Below, piece after piece: positions 49,353 through 57,622 of a stretch of 64,000 nt of DNA. A program made the position numbers and the translations under genes. The DNA lies in assembly GCF_900114375.1 (NCBI RefSeq), contig NZ_FOSV01000010.1, positions 62,001 through 126,000 of the forward strand. Direction: 5' to 3'. Each line of letters begins with the position of its first letter. Position 1 is the first letter of the stretch. Source of the stretch: Methylorubrum salsuginis. GTDB taxonomy: Bacteria > Pseudomonadota > Alphaproteobacteria > Rhizobiales > Beijerinckiaceae. The notes under the pieces were generated by a model. It was not told where the DNA came from, searched no databases, and saw nothing but the letters and a program-made list of their open reading frames with translations.

Positions 49353-49689
49353 GCGGGTCCGGCGGGCGCTGCCTGCGCCGAACGTGAGGGGGCATTAGCG
49401 GATCAAATCGCGCTTGGCAACGCTCCTGCCGCGGTTCGGGGTCAGGAAAATCGAGGCGACCGGATCGGCGGTATAAACGTCACATCCTGCGCCCGCAGGA
49501 GGCACGGCCGTAGGCTCGGAACGTTGAGCGCCGCGCAAAGCGGGCCTGGGCGTCAGGCGAAGCGTCGAGCGAAGCCTGAGCTCGACTTTGGCCAATCATG
49601 CAGCGTTGCAAAAGGCATAGGCCCAGGGCGCTGGCAGTCGGAAGCGAGCTTTTTGTTCGGGCGCGTTGGCACCGCCACGGCGCCTCCGT

Positions 49690-49810
49690 CTTCAACGACG
49701 GTGCGCAGCCCGTTGAACACCTCGCGCAGGTCGTGGTCGCGCTGGGCCGAACCTCCCGCAGGAGCGCGAGGTCGAGCGCCAACAGCGCCTATTCCTCATC
49801 GGACACGTCG
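49690..49810 (-). pseudogene. Remnant of an IS5-family transposase
   Basis: Read on the minus strand, the bases encode RDHDLREVFNGLRTVVEDGG, closely resembling the conserved N-terminal region of IS5-family (DUF4096) transposases (LREVFNGLR...V..G). The upstream part (SDEEYALLALDLALLREV) is in another frame, and no continuation with a catalytic DDE part is seen. It is therefore a short, frameshifted fossil. Confidence 0.5.
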
Positions 49811-49876
49811 GACAGTCAGGCGGGGCGATCAAGCGGCATCCCCCCTCAAGGTGACGCTTTTCAACCCGTTCATAAC

Positions 49877-49943
49877 ACGCTCTAAGCTTCTGTGCCACAG
49901 CGACTTTTTCCGGAAGCCGGCTCCCCCCGTTCGGGCCGATGCC
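49877..49943. repeat. Dispersed palindromic repeat, copy 1
   Basis: The block from CTCTAAGC to GCCGATGC includes CGACTTTTTCCGGAAGCCGG and a CCGTTCGGGCCGATGC end. It is a diverged copy of the element seen at 50976-51032 and 51480-51536 (GCATCGGCTTTTTTCCGAAA, then TTTCGG, CCGATGCTCTAA). Confidence 0.6.
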
Positions 49944-50033
49944 CGAACCCTCCGATCGATCTCGGTGAACTGCGACGGCGTTTCTGACGTTGGTGCAGGA
50001 CCTTGCCGATCCATCGACTTCGGAGACGCCGAC

Positions 50034-50645
50034 GTGCGTTCCAACGCCACCCGCCTTGCCCTTGCTCTGAGCCTCGCTCTCGCGCTGCCCATCGCCGTGC
50101 CGGCCTTCGCCCAGAGTCACGCGCCCTTCCTCGCCAAGGCGCCGACGGGGACGCTGAGCGGCGCGAAGTTCGTCGGCGTGCCGGTGATCGGCATGGACCA
50201 TGTCCGCGTCGGCGAGATCGAGGATCTGCTGATCGACGGGTCGGGCCAGATCCGCGCGGTGGTGATCGGCGTCGGTGGATTTCTGGGGGTCGGCGAGAAA
50301 TCGGTGGCGGTGCCGTTCGAGGAATTCGCGTGGAACACGGGCGATGTCTCGCTCACCAGCGGTCCGTCCTCGGTGGTGAAAGTGGATTCCGCGCCAAGCC
50401 AGGCGGCCGCCGACAAGGCGACGCCGGATACGATGCCGGGTTCGCAGACGACGCGCGAGGTACTCGGCGCCGTCCAGAACCAGCACAGCGACCGCGTGAC
50501 GGACGCCACCGGCTCGGTCGAGGCCGCGCGCCCGTCGAAGCACCCCGCCACGGTGCTGGCCGGCGACAAGATCGTCCACGCCGAAGTGCGCCTGACCAAG
50601 GCGCAGCTTCAGGACGCCCCGGCCTTCAGCCTCAAGGGCAACTGA
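50034..50645 (+). CDS. Exported PRC-barrel domain protein
   Basis: A 203-residue protein starting at GTG 50034 behind CGGAGACG. Residues 1-25 are a Sec signal (ALALSLALALPIAVPAFAQS). Residues about 38-110 are a PRC-barrel (GAKFVGVPVIGMDHVRVGEI; DGSGQIRAVVIGVGGFLGVG; KSVAVPFEEF). The C terminus is a low-complexity linker. PRC-barrels occur in photosynthetic reaction centres and RNA processing proteins; small secreted alphaproteobacterial versions are envelope or stress proteins of unclear role. Likely host chromosome. Confidence 0.88.
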   Translation: MRSNATRLALALSLALALPIAVPAFAQSHAPFLAKAPTGTLSGAKFVGVPVIGMDHVRVGEIEDLLIDGSGQIRAVVIGVGGFLGVGEKSVAVPFEEFAWNTGDVSLTSGPSSVVKVDSAPSQAAADKATPDTMPGSQTTREVLGAVQNQHSDRVTDATGSVEAARPSKHPATVLAGDKIVHAEVRLTKAQLQDAPAFSLKGN

Positions 50646-50707
50646 TGCGGAGCGGCGCATGCCGATCCGGGACGTGCCGTCCATCCCTCGCCAGACCGGG
50701 ACATCGC

Positions 50708-50929
50708 ATGCGCCCCATCGCCACCGCCGCCGTGATCTGGACCGTGAGCCTGCATCGGGCCCTCGCCCAGCAGACCAACCCGGCGCCGCCCATTCCGGAA
50801 TCCGGCCCGTCCGGCTCGAACTCGGCCGCGGTGAACGCCGCCGCGACGGATTTCAATTGGGTCTGGCTGAGCCTGCTGATCGCGCTCGCGGTGCTGGGCC
50901 TTTGGCTCGTCGCCCGCAGGCGGCGCTAG
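50708..50929 (+). CDS. Small exported membrane-anchored protein
   Basis: A 73-residue protein with a signal-like N terminus (MRPIATAAVIWTVSLHRALA), a proline/serine-rich middle and a C-terminal membrane helix (WVWLSLLIALAVLGLWLVAR) ending RRR. It lies 62 bases after the PRC-barrel gene. A 17-bp palindrome starts on its stop codon. Unknown function. Confidence 0.6.
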   Translation: MRPIATAAVIWTVSLHRALAQQTNPAPPIPESGPSGSNSAAVNAAATDFNWVWLSLLIALAVLGLWLVARRRR

Positions 50930-50966
50930 AGCGTCGTCCTGGATATCGGATCCAGGACGACGCTCT
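50928..50966. terminator. 17-bp perfect palindrome on the stop codon
   Basis: The left arm at 50928-50944 begins AGAGCGTCGTCC and is matched perfectly by 50950-50966 (17 bp) around a 5-base loop ATCGG. It is a very stable hairpin at the 3' end of a gene, so termination or mRNA stabilisation is likely even without a T-run. It abuts a dispersed repeat copy. Confidence 0.6.
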
Positions 50967-50975
50967 CCGTTCTTG

Positions 50976-51032
50976 TGCCGCATCGGCTTTTTTCCGAAAG
51001 CCGCTCCGCACCTTTCGGACCGATGCTCTAAG
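50976..51032. repeat. Dispersed palindromic repeat, copy 2
   Basis: From GCATCGGCTTTTTTCCGAAA to GGACCGATGCTCTAA. The GCATCGG and CCGATGC ends are inverted, so the unit folds. It is highly similar to copy 3 at 51480-51536. Such intergenic elements recur in Methylobacterium genomes. The rest of 51033-51479 shows no gene. Confidence 0.7.
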
Positions 51033-51479
51033 TTTCCCACGCGACGGCCGCGGATCACGATGCTGTGTTTCGCCCTGCCTCCGACGACCGAGGCCGTTGC
51101 TGGCCGACGCCTCGACTTGCATTGCGCCTGACCTTCGAATGCGCGGTGCGGTTCCGAAGCCGCCTCCTGCCGACCGCCGCGCGTTGACGGATAATGAATC
51201 CTGAAGTAGAAAATTCTCGCGCCAAGCCGCCCACTTAGCTACTTGAGGTTTTTCCTCGGGTCGCCGGGTTTGTAGCCGCGCTCGATTTGAGGGGGCCGTT
51301 CCTCGGCCGTCGATGGATACATGCCCGGTGCAGCATAGCATTCGGGCACCGATTGCGATCACGGAACCTTAGCTCTTCATGGGGCGGCGCGGCCTTTGTC
51401 GGCTGCACCGCCCCTTTTCCTGCTCCAAATCCAGTGGTGGAGGATGGCCGGGCCGGCGACCCGATGCTCTCTGGTATCG

Positions 51480-51536
51480 GACCGCATCGGCTTTTTTCCG
51501 AAAGCTGGTTCCCACCTTTCGGGCCGATGCTCTAAA
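51480..51536. repeat. Dispersed palindromic repeat, copy 3
   Basis: The same unit as at 50976-51032 (GCATCGGCTTTTTTCCGAAA ... CCGATGCTCTAA), in the same orientation about 500 bases further on, shortly before the CYTH-CHAD gene. Only the central loop bases differ noticeably. Confidence 0.7.
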
Positions 51537-51592
51537 CGAAACACCGAGCTTGTCCGTGATCGGATGAAGCGCCTCGGGGAACGCCTCACCAC

Positions 51593-53158
51593 ATGACCGC
51601 CGCGCGGGAAATCGAGCTGAAGCTGGATTGCGACGCGGCCGACCTGGCGGCGCTGAACCTCCATCCGCTGCTGCCCTCGACCGACGAGCGCACGATTGCG
51701 CTGCGCGCCACCTATTACGACACCGATGCGGGCGACCTGCGCGCCGCCGGCCTGTCGCTGCGGGTGCGTCGCGAGACCGGCCCCGGCGGCGAGCGCGTGA
51801 TCCAGACCGTGAAGGCCCAGGCGCAGGGCGCCGGGCTGTTCGACCGGGCCGAGTGGGAGCAGGCGATCGCCGGCCCGGCGCCCGACCGCGCCGCCCTCGA
51901 CGACACGCCCGCGGGCAAGGTGCTGGAACGGGCCGGCGAACCGGAGATCGCGGCCCGCTTCTCCACCGTGATCGAGCGGGTGATGCGGCCGATCCGCTAC
52001 GGCGCCTCGGCCATCGCGGTGACGCTCGACCGCGGCCGCATCGAGACGCCCGGCGGCGCGGTGCCGGTCTGCGAGGCGGAACTCGAACTCACCGAGGGCG
52101 ACCCGGCCGATCTCTTCGCCCTGGCCCAGGCGCTCGTCGAGACCGTGCCCTTGCGCCTCGGGGCGCTGGCGAAGGGCGAGCGTGGCGAGGCGGCTCTGGC
52201 CGGACGCCTCGACCGTCCGAGCAAGGCGGAACGGGTGCCGCTCGATCCCGGCGCCGATGCGGGCGAGGCTTTCACGGCCGTGGCCCGGGCCTGCCTGCGC
52301 CACTTACGCCTCAACGAAGCGGTGTTTCTCGACACCCGCGACCCGGAGGCGCTCCATCAGATCCGCGTCGCCTTGCGGCGCCTGCGCTCGGCCTTCACCC
52401 TGTTCCGGCCGCTCTTCGCCGCCGACCCGGCCGCCGCGACCCTGCGCGACGAGATCAAGCGCGTCACCGAGCCGTTCGGCCGGGCACGCAATCTCGATGT
52501 CTTCCTCGACGAGACCCTGGCCCCCGAAATCGAGCGGCGGCCCGACGAGGCCGGCCTGCACGAACTGCGCGCCCTGCTCGGGGCCGAGCGCGAACGCGCC
52601 GCGACGGCGGTGCTGGCGATCCTCGACAGCGCGGCCTGGCGCGGTCTGATCATCGACCTCGTCGCCTGGATCGAGGCCGGGCCCTGGCGCCGCGCGGCGA
52701 AGACCGAGCGCAGCCGCCCGGCGGAGGAATTCGCAGCCGAGGTGCTGGAGCGCCTGCGCCGGCGGATCAAGCGGCGCGGGCGCCGTCTCGACCGGCTGGA
52801 GCCGGAGGAGCGCCACCGGGTGCGGATCGAGGCGAAGAAGCTGCGCTACGGCGCCGAGTTCTTTGCCGGGCTCTACACCGAGGGCAAGGCTCGCCGGCGC
52901 CACAAGGCGTTCGTGACGGCGCTCGCCGCGTTGCAGGATCGTCTCGGCGCGCTCAACGACATCGCCACGGCGCACGAGATCGGCGCCGATCTGGTCCCGC
53001 CGGAACGGCGGACCGCGGACGATTTCCCCGATCCGGCCGCGGCCCTGTTCTCCGCCGGCCTCGTCGCCGCCGATGTCGAGGCCCGCGCGCGGACCCTCTT
53101 GGAGGAGGCCGCGCAGGCGCATGCGGACCTGTTGGAGGTGCGCCCGTTCTGGCGCTGA
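51593..53158 (+). CDS. CYTH-CHAD domain protein (inorganic triphosphatase-like)
   Basis: A 521-residue protein. Residues 1-200 are a CYTH domain with the signature EIELKLD near the start and later conserved charged pairs (TYYDTDAGDLRAAGLSLRVR; TVKAQAQG; CEAELELTEG). Residues about 225-510 are a CHAD domain rich in conserved His and Arg (DPEALHQIRVALRRLRSAFT; EERHRVRIEAKKLRYGAEFF). CYTH enzymes hydrolyse triphosphates; CHAD domains bind polyphosphate, so the protein probably acts on or at polyphosphate granules. It is convergent with the SOUL gene and nearly touches it. Confidence 0.92.
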   Translation: MTAAREIELKLDCDAADLAALNLHPLLPSTDERTIALRATYYDTDAGDLRAAGLSLRVRRETGPGGERVIQTVKAQAQGAGLFDRAEWEQAIAGPAPDRAALDDTPAGKVLERAGEPEIAARFSTVIERVMRPIRYGASAIAVTLDRGRIETPGGAVPVCEAELELTEGDPADLFALAQALVETVPLRLGALAKGERGEAALAGRLDRPSKAERVPLDPGADAGEAFTAVARACLRHLRLNEAVFLDTRDPEALHQIRVALRRLRSAFTLFRPLFAADPAAATLRDEIKRVTEPFGRARNLDVFLDETLAPEIERRPDEAGLHELRALLGAERERAATAVLAILDSAAWRGLIIDLVAWIEAGPWRRAAKTERSRPAEEFAAEVLERLRRRIKRRGRRLDRLEPEERHRVRIEAKKLRYGAEFFAGLYTEGKARRRHKAFVTALAALQDRLGALNDIATAHEIGADLVPPERRTADDFPDPAAALFSAGLVAADVEARARTLLEEAAQAHADLLEVRPFWR

Positions 53159-53767
53159 TCAGGTGTCCGGCGATAGCCGCACCGCGACCTCGTTGCGGCG
53201 CAGGAACGGGATCGAGAAGGGCGGATCGTATCCCATGAAGAAGGGCGGTCCCGCCGCCCGTTTCCCCGCGGCGTCGAGCACCCGCGTCAGGATCTCGGCT
53301 TGCCGCCGCCGCGCCTCCGGTTCGGCGCTCCCGGAGAAGCGCAGCACCGCCAGCCGCTCGGACGGGATGCGGACGATCCGTAGACCGGGCTCGGTCGGCT
53401 CCGGCGCGCCGGCCTCGACGACCTTGTGCGGCAGGTAGAACCGCATCGTCCCGCCCGCGCCCTGCTCGACCGGGATCGTCATGGCGATCATCCGCCCACC
53501 GGTCTCGACCGGCGTCGTCATGGCGATGCGCGCCTCGCCCGTGTTGGCGCCGGTGATGTAGCGGAAAAGCCGCCCGAACGCCGCGCCGTCCTGCTGGCCC
53601 CTCGCGTCGGTCTCGACGGCGGTGCGGGGCTCGTAGGCCCGAACCTCGACGCCCCGGTCCAGTCGCTCGACCACGGCGTAGCGCGGCTCCTCGTAGGTCG
53701 CCCGGATGCCGACGACGGACAGAGCCGATTCGAGAAAGGTGACAAGATAGTAGACGAATTTTTCCAC
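53159..53767 (-). CDS. SOUL haem-binding family protein
   Basis: A 202-residue protein. The SOUL pattern is clear: EEPRYAVVERLDRGVEVRAY, AFGRLFRYITGANTGEARIA, MTTPVETGGRMIAMTIPVEQ, MRFYLPHKV and GYDPPFSIPFLRRNEVAV. The N terminus has a hydrophobic anchor (YYLVTFLESALSVVG). GTG 53767 is taken; the longer frame upstream runs into the divergent gene's region. SOUL proteins bind haem or tetrapyrroles; the cellular role in bacteria is not settled. Confidence 0.88.
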   Translation of the reverse strand: MEKFVYYLVTFLESALSVVGIRATYEEPRYAVVERLDRGVEVRAYEPRTAVETDARGQQDGAAFGRLFRYITGANTGEARIAMTTPVETGGRMIAMTIPVEQGAGGTMRFYLPHKVVEAGAPEPTEPGLRIVRIPSERLAVLRFSGSAEPEARRRQAEILTRVLDAAGKRAAGPPFFMGYDPPFSIPFLRRNEVAVRLSPDT

Positions 53768-53942
53768 GAGGCCGCTTCCGGAGACTCGCGCCCGTTCTGG
53801 GCCGCGCGAACACGAAAAGATCGGATATCGGATGCCGTTCCCGCCTCGGGCGGGCCGGAATGCCGCGGGGTCGGTCGGCGTATCGCATGGCACCGACCGA
53901 CCGTTTCGACGCTTGTCGTCGGTCGGCACGCGAGAGGTGAAT

Positions 53943-54578
53943 GTGACCCACGTCCTCGTCATCGGCGCCAGCAAGGGCATCGGCCTTGAGACCGTGAAGG
54001 CGGCGCTCAAGGCCGGGCACCGCGTGCGCGCCTTCGCCCGTTCGGCCGCCGACATCGCGATCTCCGATCCCGGCCTGGAGCGCTTTACCGGCAACGCGCT
54101 GGATTCCGGCGACGTCGTCGCCGCGCTGGAGGGGATCGATGTCGTGGTTCAGGCGCTCGGCGTCCCGGCCTCGAAGCTTCTCGGTCCCGTCAGCCTGTTC
54201 TCGGAGGCGACCAATCGGCTCGTGCCGGCCATGGAGCGGGCCGGAATCCGCCGTATCATTGCGGTCACCGGCTTCGGCACCGGCGACAGCCGGGCGGCGA
54301 TCGGCCTGTTGCAGCGGGTTCCGTTCCGCCTCGTCTTCGGACGCGCCTACGACGACAAGGACGCGCAGGAGATGCGCATCCGCAAGAGCGGGCTGGACTG
54401 GACCTTCGTGCGCCCCGGCGTGCTGACGCCGGGCGCCGCCACCGGGCGCTACAAGGTGCTGGCCGATCCGACATCCTGGCGCAACGGCCTCGTCTCCCGC
54501 GCCGACGTGGCGGATTTCATCGCAGGGGAGATCGGGCAACCGGCCCATGTCCGGCAGGCGGTGGTGCTGGTCGGCTGA
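53943..54578 (+). CDS. NAD(P)-binding atypical SDR (NmrA/YwnB-like)
   Basis: A 211-residue Rossmann-fold protein. The cofactor loop is VLVIGASKGIGLETVKAALK; later come GIDVVVQALGVPASKLLGPV, RRIIAVTGFGTGDSR and LDWTFVRPGVLTPGAATGRY. This is the NAD(P)H-binding (PF13460) type of atypical short-chain dehydrogenase, usually redox sensors or epimerase-like proteins with no fixed substrate. GTG 53943 follows AGAGG. Divergent from the SOUL gene. Confidence 0.85.
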   Translation: MTHVLVIGASKGIGLETVKAALKAGHRVRAFARSAADIAISDPGLERFTGNALDSGDVVAALEGIDVVVQALGVPASKLLGPVSLFSEATNRLVPAMERAGIRRIIAVTGFGTGDSRAAIGLLQRVPFRLVFGRAYDDKDAQEMRIRKSGLDWTFVRPGVLTPGAATGRYKVLADPTSWRNGLVSRADVADFIAGEIGQPAHVRQAVVLVG

Positions 54579-54736
54579 GCGCCGGCCCCGGAGGATCGAA
54601 GTCGCCGCGCGACATATCGAGGCGTCGGGCGGTCGCCGTGCCGCTTCGTCGAGCCGTCGAAGCGATCCGATGTTGTGGACGCGGGATCGGAGAGCGTTCA
54701 TCCCGGAGAGCCGATACGCTTTCACGGCAACCGCCC

Positions 54737-55480
54737 TTGACCGACACCACCTATCCGCCCCTCGACACCCTGAAGCCGGTCGCGGCCGATCTCTGGATCG
54801 TCGATAGCGGCCCGCTCTCCGGCTCGCTCCCGCTGCCGGTGCGAATGACCGTCGTGAAGCTGTCCGACGGTACGGTCTGGCTGCATTCGCCGACGCGGTT
54901 CGACGAGGGACTGGCCCGCACGATCGAGGCGATCGGCCCGGTCCGCCACTTGGTCGCGCCCAACATCGCCCATTGGACCTTCCTCGCCGGTTGGCAGCGG
55001 CGCTTTCCGGAGGCCGTCACCTGGGCCGCGCCGAACCTGCGCCATCGCGGACAGGTGCGCCGCAAGGTCGAGGCGGGCGATCTGAGGCTCGACCGCGATC
55101 TCGGCGAGCAGAGCCCGGAGGACTGGGCCAGCGACATCCGGCAGACCGTGGTGCCCGGGGGCCTGCGCTTTCGCGAGGTCGCGTTCTTTCACGCCCCCTC
55201 GCGCAGCCTGATCCTCACCGACCTCGTGCTGAATCTCGAACCGCACAAGCTCCCGTGGCACCTGCGGCTGCCGATGCGGCTCGCGGGTGCGACCGCCCCG
55301 GACGGGCGGGCGCCGATCTACCTGCGGCTCACCGTGCGCCTCGGCGGGCGGGCCGCCTCGCGGGCAGCCGCCGCCCTCGTGGCACTCGCGCCGCAGCGGG
55401 TGCTGTTCGCCCACGGCGCATGGTTCGAGCGCGACGCGACGCCCGCCCTGCGGCGTTCGTTACGTTGGCTGCTGCGTTAG
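54737..55480 (+). CDS. DUF4336 protein (metallo-hydrolase-like)
   Basis: A 247-residue protein matching DUF4336: LKPVAADLWIVDSGPLSGSL, LPLPVRMTVVKLSDGTVWLH, GPVRHLVAPNIAHWTFLAGW and AFFHAPSRSLILTDLVLNLE. The pattern is a degenerate metallo-beta-lactamase fold. The start is uncertain; TTG 54737 is used because no ATG with a ribosome site lies near and upstream frame residues look non-coding. Function is unknown. It is followed by a cluster of palindromic repeats. Confidence 0.8.
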   Translation: MTDTTYPPLDTLKPVAADLWIVDSGPLSGSLPLPVRMTVVKLSDGTVWLHSPTRFDEGLARTIEAIGPVRHLVAPNIAHWTFLAGWQRRFPEAVTWAAPNLRHRGQVRRKVEAGDLRLDRDLGEQSPEDWASDIRQTVVPGGLRFREVAFFHAPSRSLILTDLVLNLEPHKLPWHLRLPMRLAGATAPDGRAPIYLRLTVRLGGRAASRAAAALVALAPQRVLFAHGAWFERDATPALRRSLRWLLR

Positions 55481-55642
55481 AGCATCGTCCCGAAAGGTGG
55501 TTTCCGGCTTTCGGACGACGACGATGCGGCCCAATAACGGAGAGCATCGTCCCGCAGGATGGTTTCCGGCTTTCGGAAAAACCCATTGCGGCACAAGGAT
55601 GTAGAGGATCGTCCTTGTGCCGATGCCCAGGACGATGCGCTA
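55478..55642. repeat. Cluster of dispersed palindromic repeats
   Basis: Three tandem segments between convergent genes: AGAGCATCGTCCCGAAAGGT, then GAGAGCATCGTCCCGCAGGA, each followed by TGGTTTCCGGCTTTCGG, and a final AGGATCGTCCTTGTGCCGAT with its inverse. They share AGAGCATCGTCC and TTTCCGG/CTTTCGG blocks with the copies near 51 kb but in the other orientation. Probably REP-like elements acting at 3' ends. Confidence 0.7.
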
Positions 55643-56212
55643 GGCGGCCGCCGGTACGGGCGCGGTGCGGAGCCGGGCGCCGCGCATCAGCGCGAAGGCC
55701 AGCGCCGAGAGCGTCAGGCAATCGCCGGTCAGGCCGAAGACCGAGCCGACGAGAAGGTTGTGGGCGGCCCAGCAAGAGGAGGCGGCGAAGAACAGCCGGC
55801 GCATCGCCTGCGGCGACGCCTGAAGACGGGCCAGCGTCGCGAGCAGGGCGCCGATGCCGGCGCAGGCCGAGGGCCAGCCGTTCCACGTGGCGAGCGTCAG
55901 CCCGGCGGCGAGCAGGCTGGAGCCGGCAAACAGCGGCACGATCCAGGCCGGGCGGCGGCCCTCTCCCATGGCGAGGGCGGCGACGAGGCTCTGCATCGCG
56001 GAGACGACGCACATCGCCGTGCCGGTATAGGCGCCCAGATGCCCGTAATGCAGGGCGAAGCAGACCGAGCAGGCCGCCGCCGCGGCGAGGATCAGGTCAC
56101 GCCGGGGCATGATGCCCGAAGTGAAGCCGAGGCAGAGCCCCAAGGCTCCGAAGATGTCGAGATGAGGCAGGACGGCGTTCGACAGGAGAGAGCCGAGATC
56201 CGCGGCGGTCAT
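55640..56212 (-). CDS. YgjV-like inner membrane protein
   Basis: A 190-residue protein with about six hydrophobic helices (GALGLCLGFTSGIMPRRDLI; AAAACSVCFALHYGHLGAYT; VPLFAGSSLLAAGLTLATWN). The FALHYGHLGA pattern is that of the YgjV family of small membrane proteins. No function is known. Its 3' end abuts the repeat cluster. Confidence 0.8.
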   Translation of the reverse strand: MTAADLGSLLSNAVLPHLDIFGALGLCLGFTSGIMPRRDLILAAAAACSVCFALHYGHLGAYTGTAMCVVSAMQSLVAALAMGEGRRPAWIVPLFAGSSLLAAGLTLATWNGWPSACAGIGALLATLARLQASPQAMRRLFFAASSCWAAHNLLVGSVFGLTGDCLTLSALAFALMRGARLRTAPVPAAA

Positions 56213-56452
56213 GGTCTTGTGCTTTTGCTGAGGGGATGAGTGCGTTCGGGCCGGACTTCGGCGCGCGCAAGCGCCGGTTCCGCACCGATCCGCTCGGATC
56301 GGACGGTGAAGCGGTGGTTAACGGAATGTGCGTGCGCCGAAGGGCGTGGCGCCGCCGCATCGCCCGGAACAGGGGCGGCGAAAAGGCGGTTCCCCGGCAG
56401 GAATCGGACGGACGATCCGACCAGCCCCCCTGCCGCGCGAGGACATGCGCCC

Positions 56453-57445
56453 GTGAGATTGAAGCCACTCCGCGATCAGGTCGTCGTCGTCACCGGGGCC
56501 TCCAGCGGCATCGGCCTCGCCACCGCCCGCCGGGCGGCGCGCCGGGGCGCCCGCGTCGTGCTCGCCGCCCGCAGCGGTGCCGTACTGGACGAGATCGTTC
56601 GCGAGATCGGGCCCCGCGCGCTCGCCGTCGTCACCGATGTCGGCGAGCGGCGCGACATCGAAAACCTCGCCGAGCGGGCGGTGGCGACGTTCGGGAGCAT
56701 CGACACCTGGGTGAACGTCGCCGGGCTGACGGTCTACGGGCCGCTGCGGGAGATCGCCCAAGACGACCACGAGCGGCTGATCCGCACCAATTTCTGGGGC
56801 ACGGTCAACGGCGCGCTGGTGGCCGCCGAGCATCTGCGGGCGCGGGGCGGCGCGCTGATCAATGTCGGCAGCATCGCCTCCGACCTCGCCTTCCCGTTCC
56901 AGGGGCTCTACGCCGCCTCGAAACACGGGGTGAAGGGTTTTACCGATACCCTGCGGATGGAGCTGATCGCGGAAGGGGCGCCGGTCTCGGTGACGCTGGT
57001 CAAGCCCGCCTCGATCGACACGCCGCTGCCGGCCCGCGCCCGCAACTACATGGACCGCGAGCCGATGCTGCCGCCCCCGGTCTACCCGCCGGAGGAGGTG
57101 GCGCGGGCGATCCTGCACGCCGCCGAGCATCCCGTGCGCGACATCGTCGTCGGTGGCGGCGGCAAGCTGTTCACGGCGGGCAAGGAGTTCGCGCCGGGCG
57201 CCTTCGACCAGTTGGCGCCCGCGATCATCGCGATGCAGAAGCGGAAAGACCCGCCGCGCGAACCGGAAGGGGCGCTGCACCGCCCGCGCAACGCCGGCCG
57301 CGAGCGCGGCGACCAGCCGGGATACGTCCAGCGCACCAGCGCCTACACGCGGGCGAGCCTCCACCCGCTGGCCTCGTCGGCACTGGGGATCGGCGTGGCG
57401 GCGACGGTCGCGGCCTTGGCGATGGGGGGACGGCGGCGGCCGTGA
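56453..57445 (+). CDS. Short-chain dehydrogenase/reductase with C-terminal extension
   Basis: A 330-residue classical SDR. The cofactor loop is VVVTGASSGIGLATA, the structural motif NVAGLTVYG, the catalytic serine lies in INVGSIASD and the YxxxK in LYAASKHGVKG (variant order typical of SDR family members such as DltE/PgaA-like). After the 250-residue core comes a basic tail and a hydrophobic C terminus (SSALGIGVAATVAALAMGGR) that may anchor it. GTG 56453 is used, being just before the Rossmann strand. Substrate unknown. Confidence 0.88.
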   Translation: MRLKPLRDQVVVVTGASSGIGLATARRAARRGARVVLAARSGAVLDEIVREIGPRALAVVTDVGERRDIENLAERAVATFGSIDTWVNVAGLTVYGPLREIAQDDHERLIRTNFWGTVNGALVAAEHLRARGGALINVGSIASDLAFPFQGLYAASKHGVKGFTDTLRMELIAEGAPVSVTLVKPASIDTPLPARARNYMDREPMLPPPVYPPEEVARAILHAAEHPVRDIVVGGGGKLFTAGKEFAPGAFDQLAPAIIAMQKRKDPPREPEGALHRPRNAGRERGDQPGYVQRTSAYTRASLHPLASSALGIGVAATVAALAMGGRRRP

Positions 57446-57485
57446 TCATCAGTCGAAACCGACCGAGCCGGATCACGGCGCGTGT

Positions 57486-57592
57486 CCCCTCCCCTTGTGG
57501 GGAGGGTTTCGGGGTGGGGGTGGTTCAGGATGAGGCAGGAGCGGTACCTTCTGCACCACCCCACCTCCTCCCCTCCCCACAAGGGGGAGGAG
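57486..57592. repeat. Large GC-rich inverted repeat
   Basis: CTCCCCTTGTGGGGAGGG near 57489-57506 is mirrored by CCCTCCCCACAAGGGGGAG near 57571-57589, and GGGGTGGGGGTGG by CCACCCCACC between them. The unit is a long imperfect palindrome between convergent genes; similar elements are frequent between genes in alphaproteobacteria. It probably serves as a bidirectional terminator. Confidence 0.7.
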
Positions 57593-57622
57593 ATTGCCCT
57601 ATCCTGTTGGCCCAGAGCCGCG

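Larger units (their letters stand above)
49353..50033. other. Intergenic region downstream of the tRNA with element debris
   Basis: About 680 bases without an intact gene. It contains the transposase remnant near 49690-49810 and a copy of the palindromic repeat at 49877-49943. The short arginine-rich frames here look like shadows or decayed sequence. Confidence 0.6.

Noticed and set aside
52953..54725. Minus-strand 590-residue frame
   Set aside because: Shadow of the CYTH-CHAD, SOUL and NAD(P)-binding genes, with arginine-rich composition and no domain.
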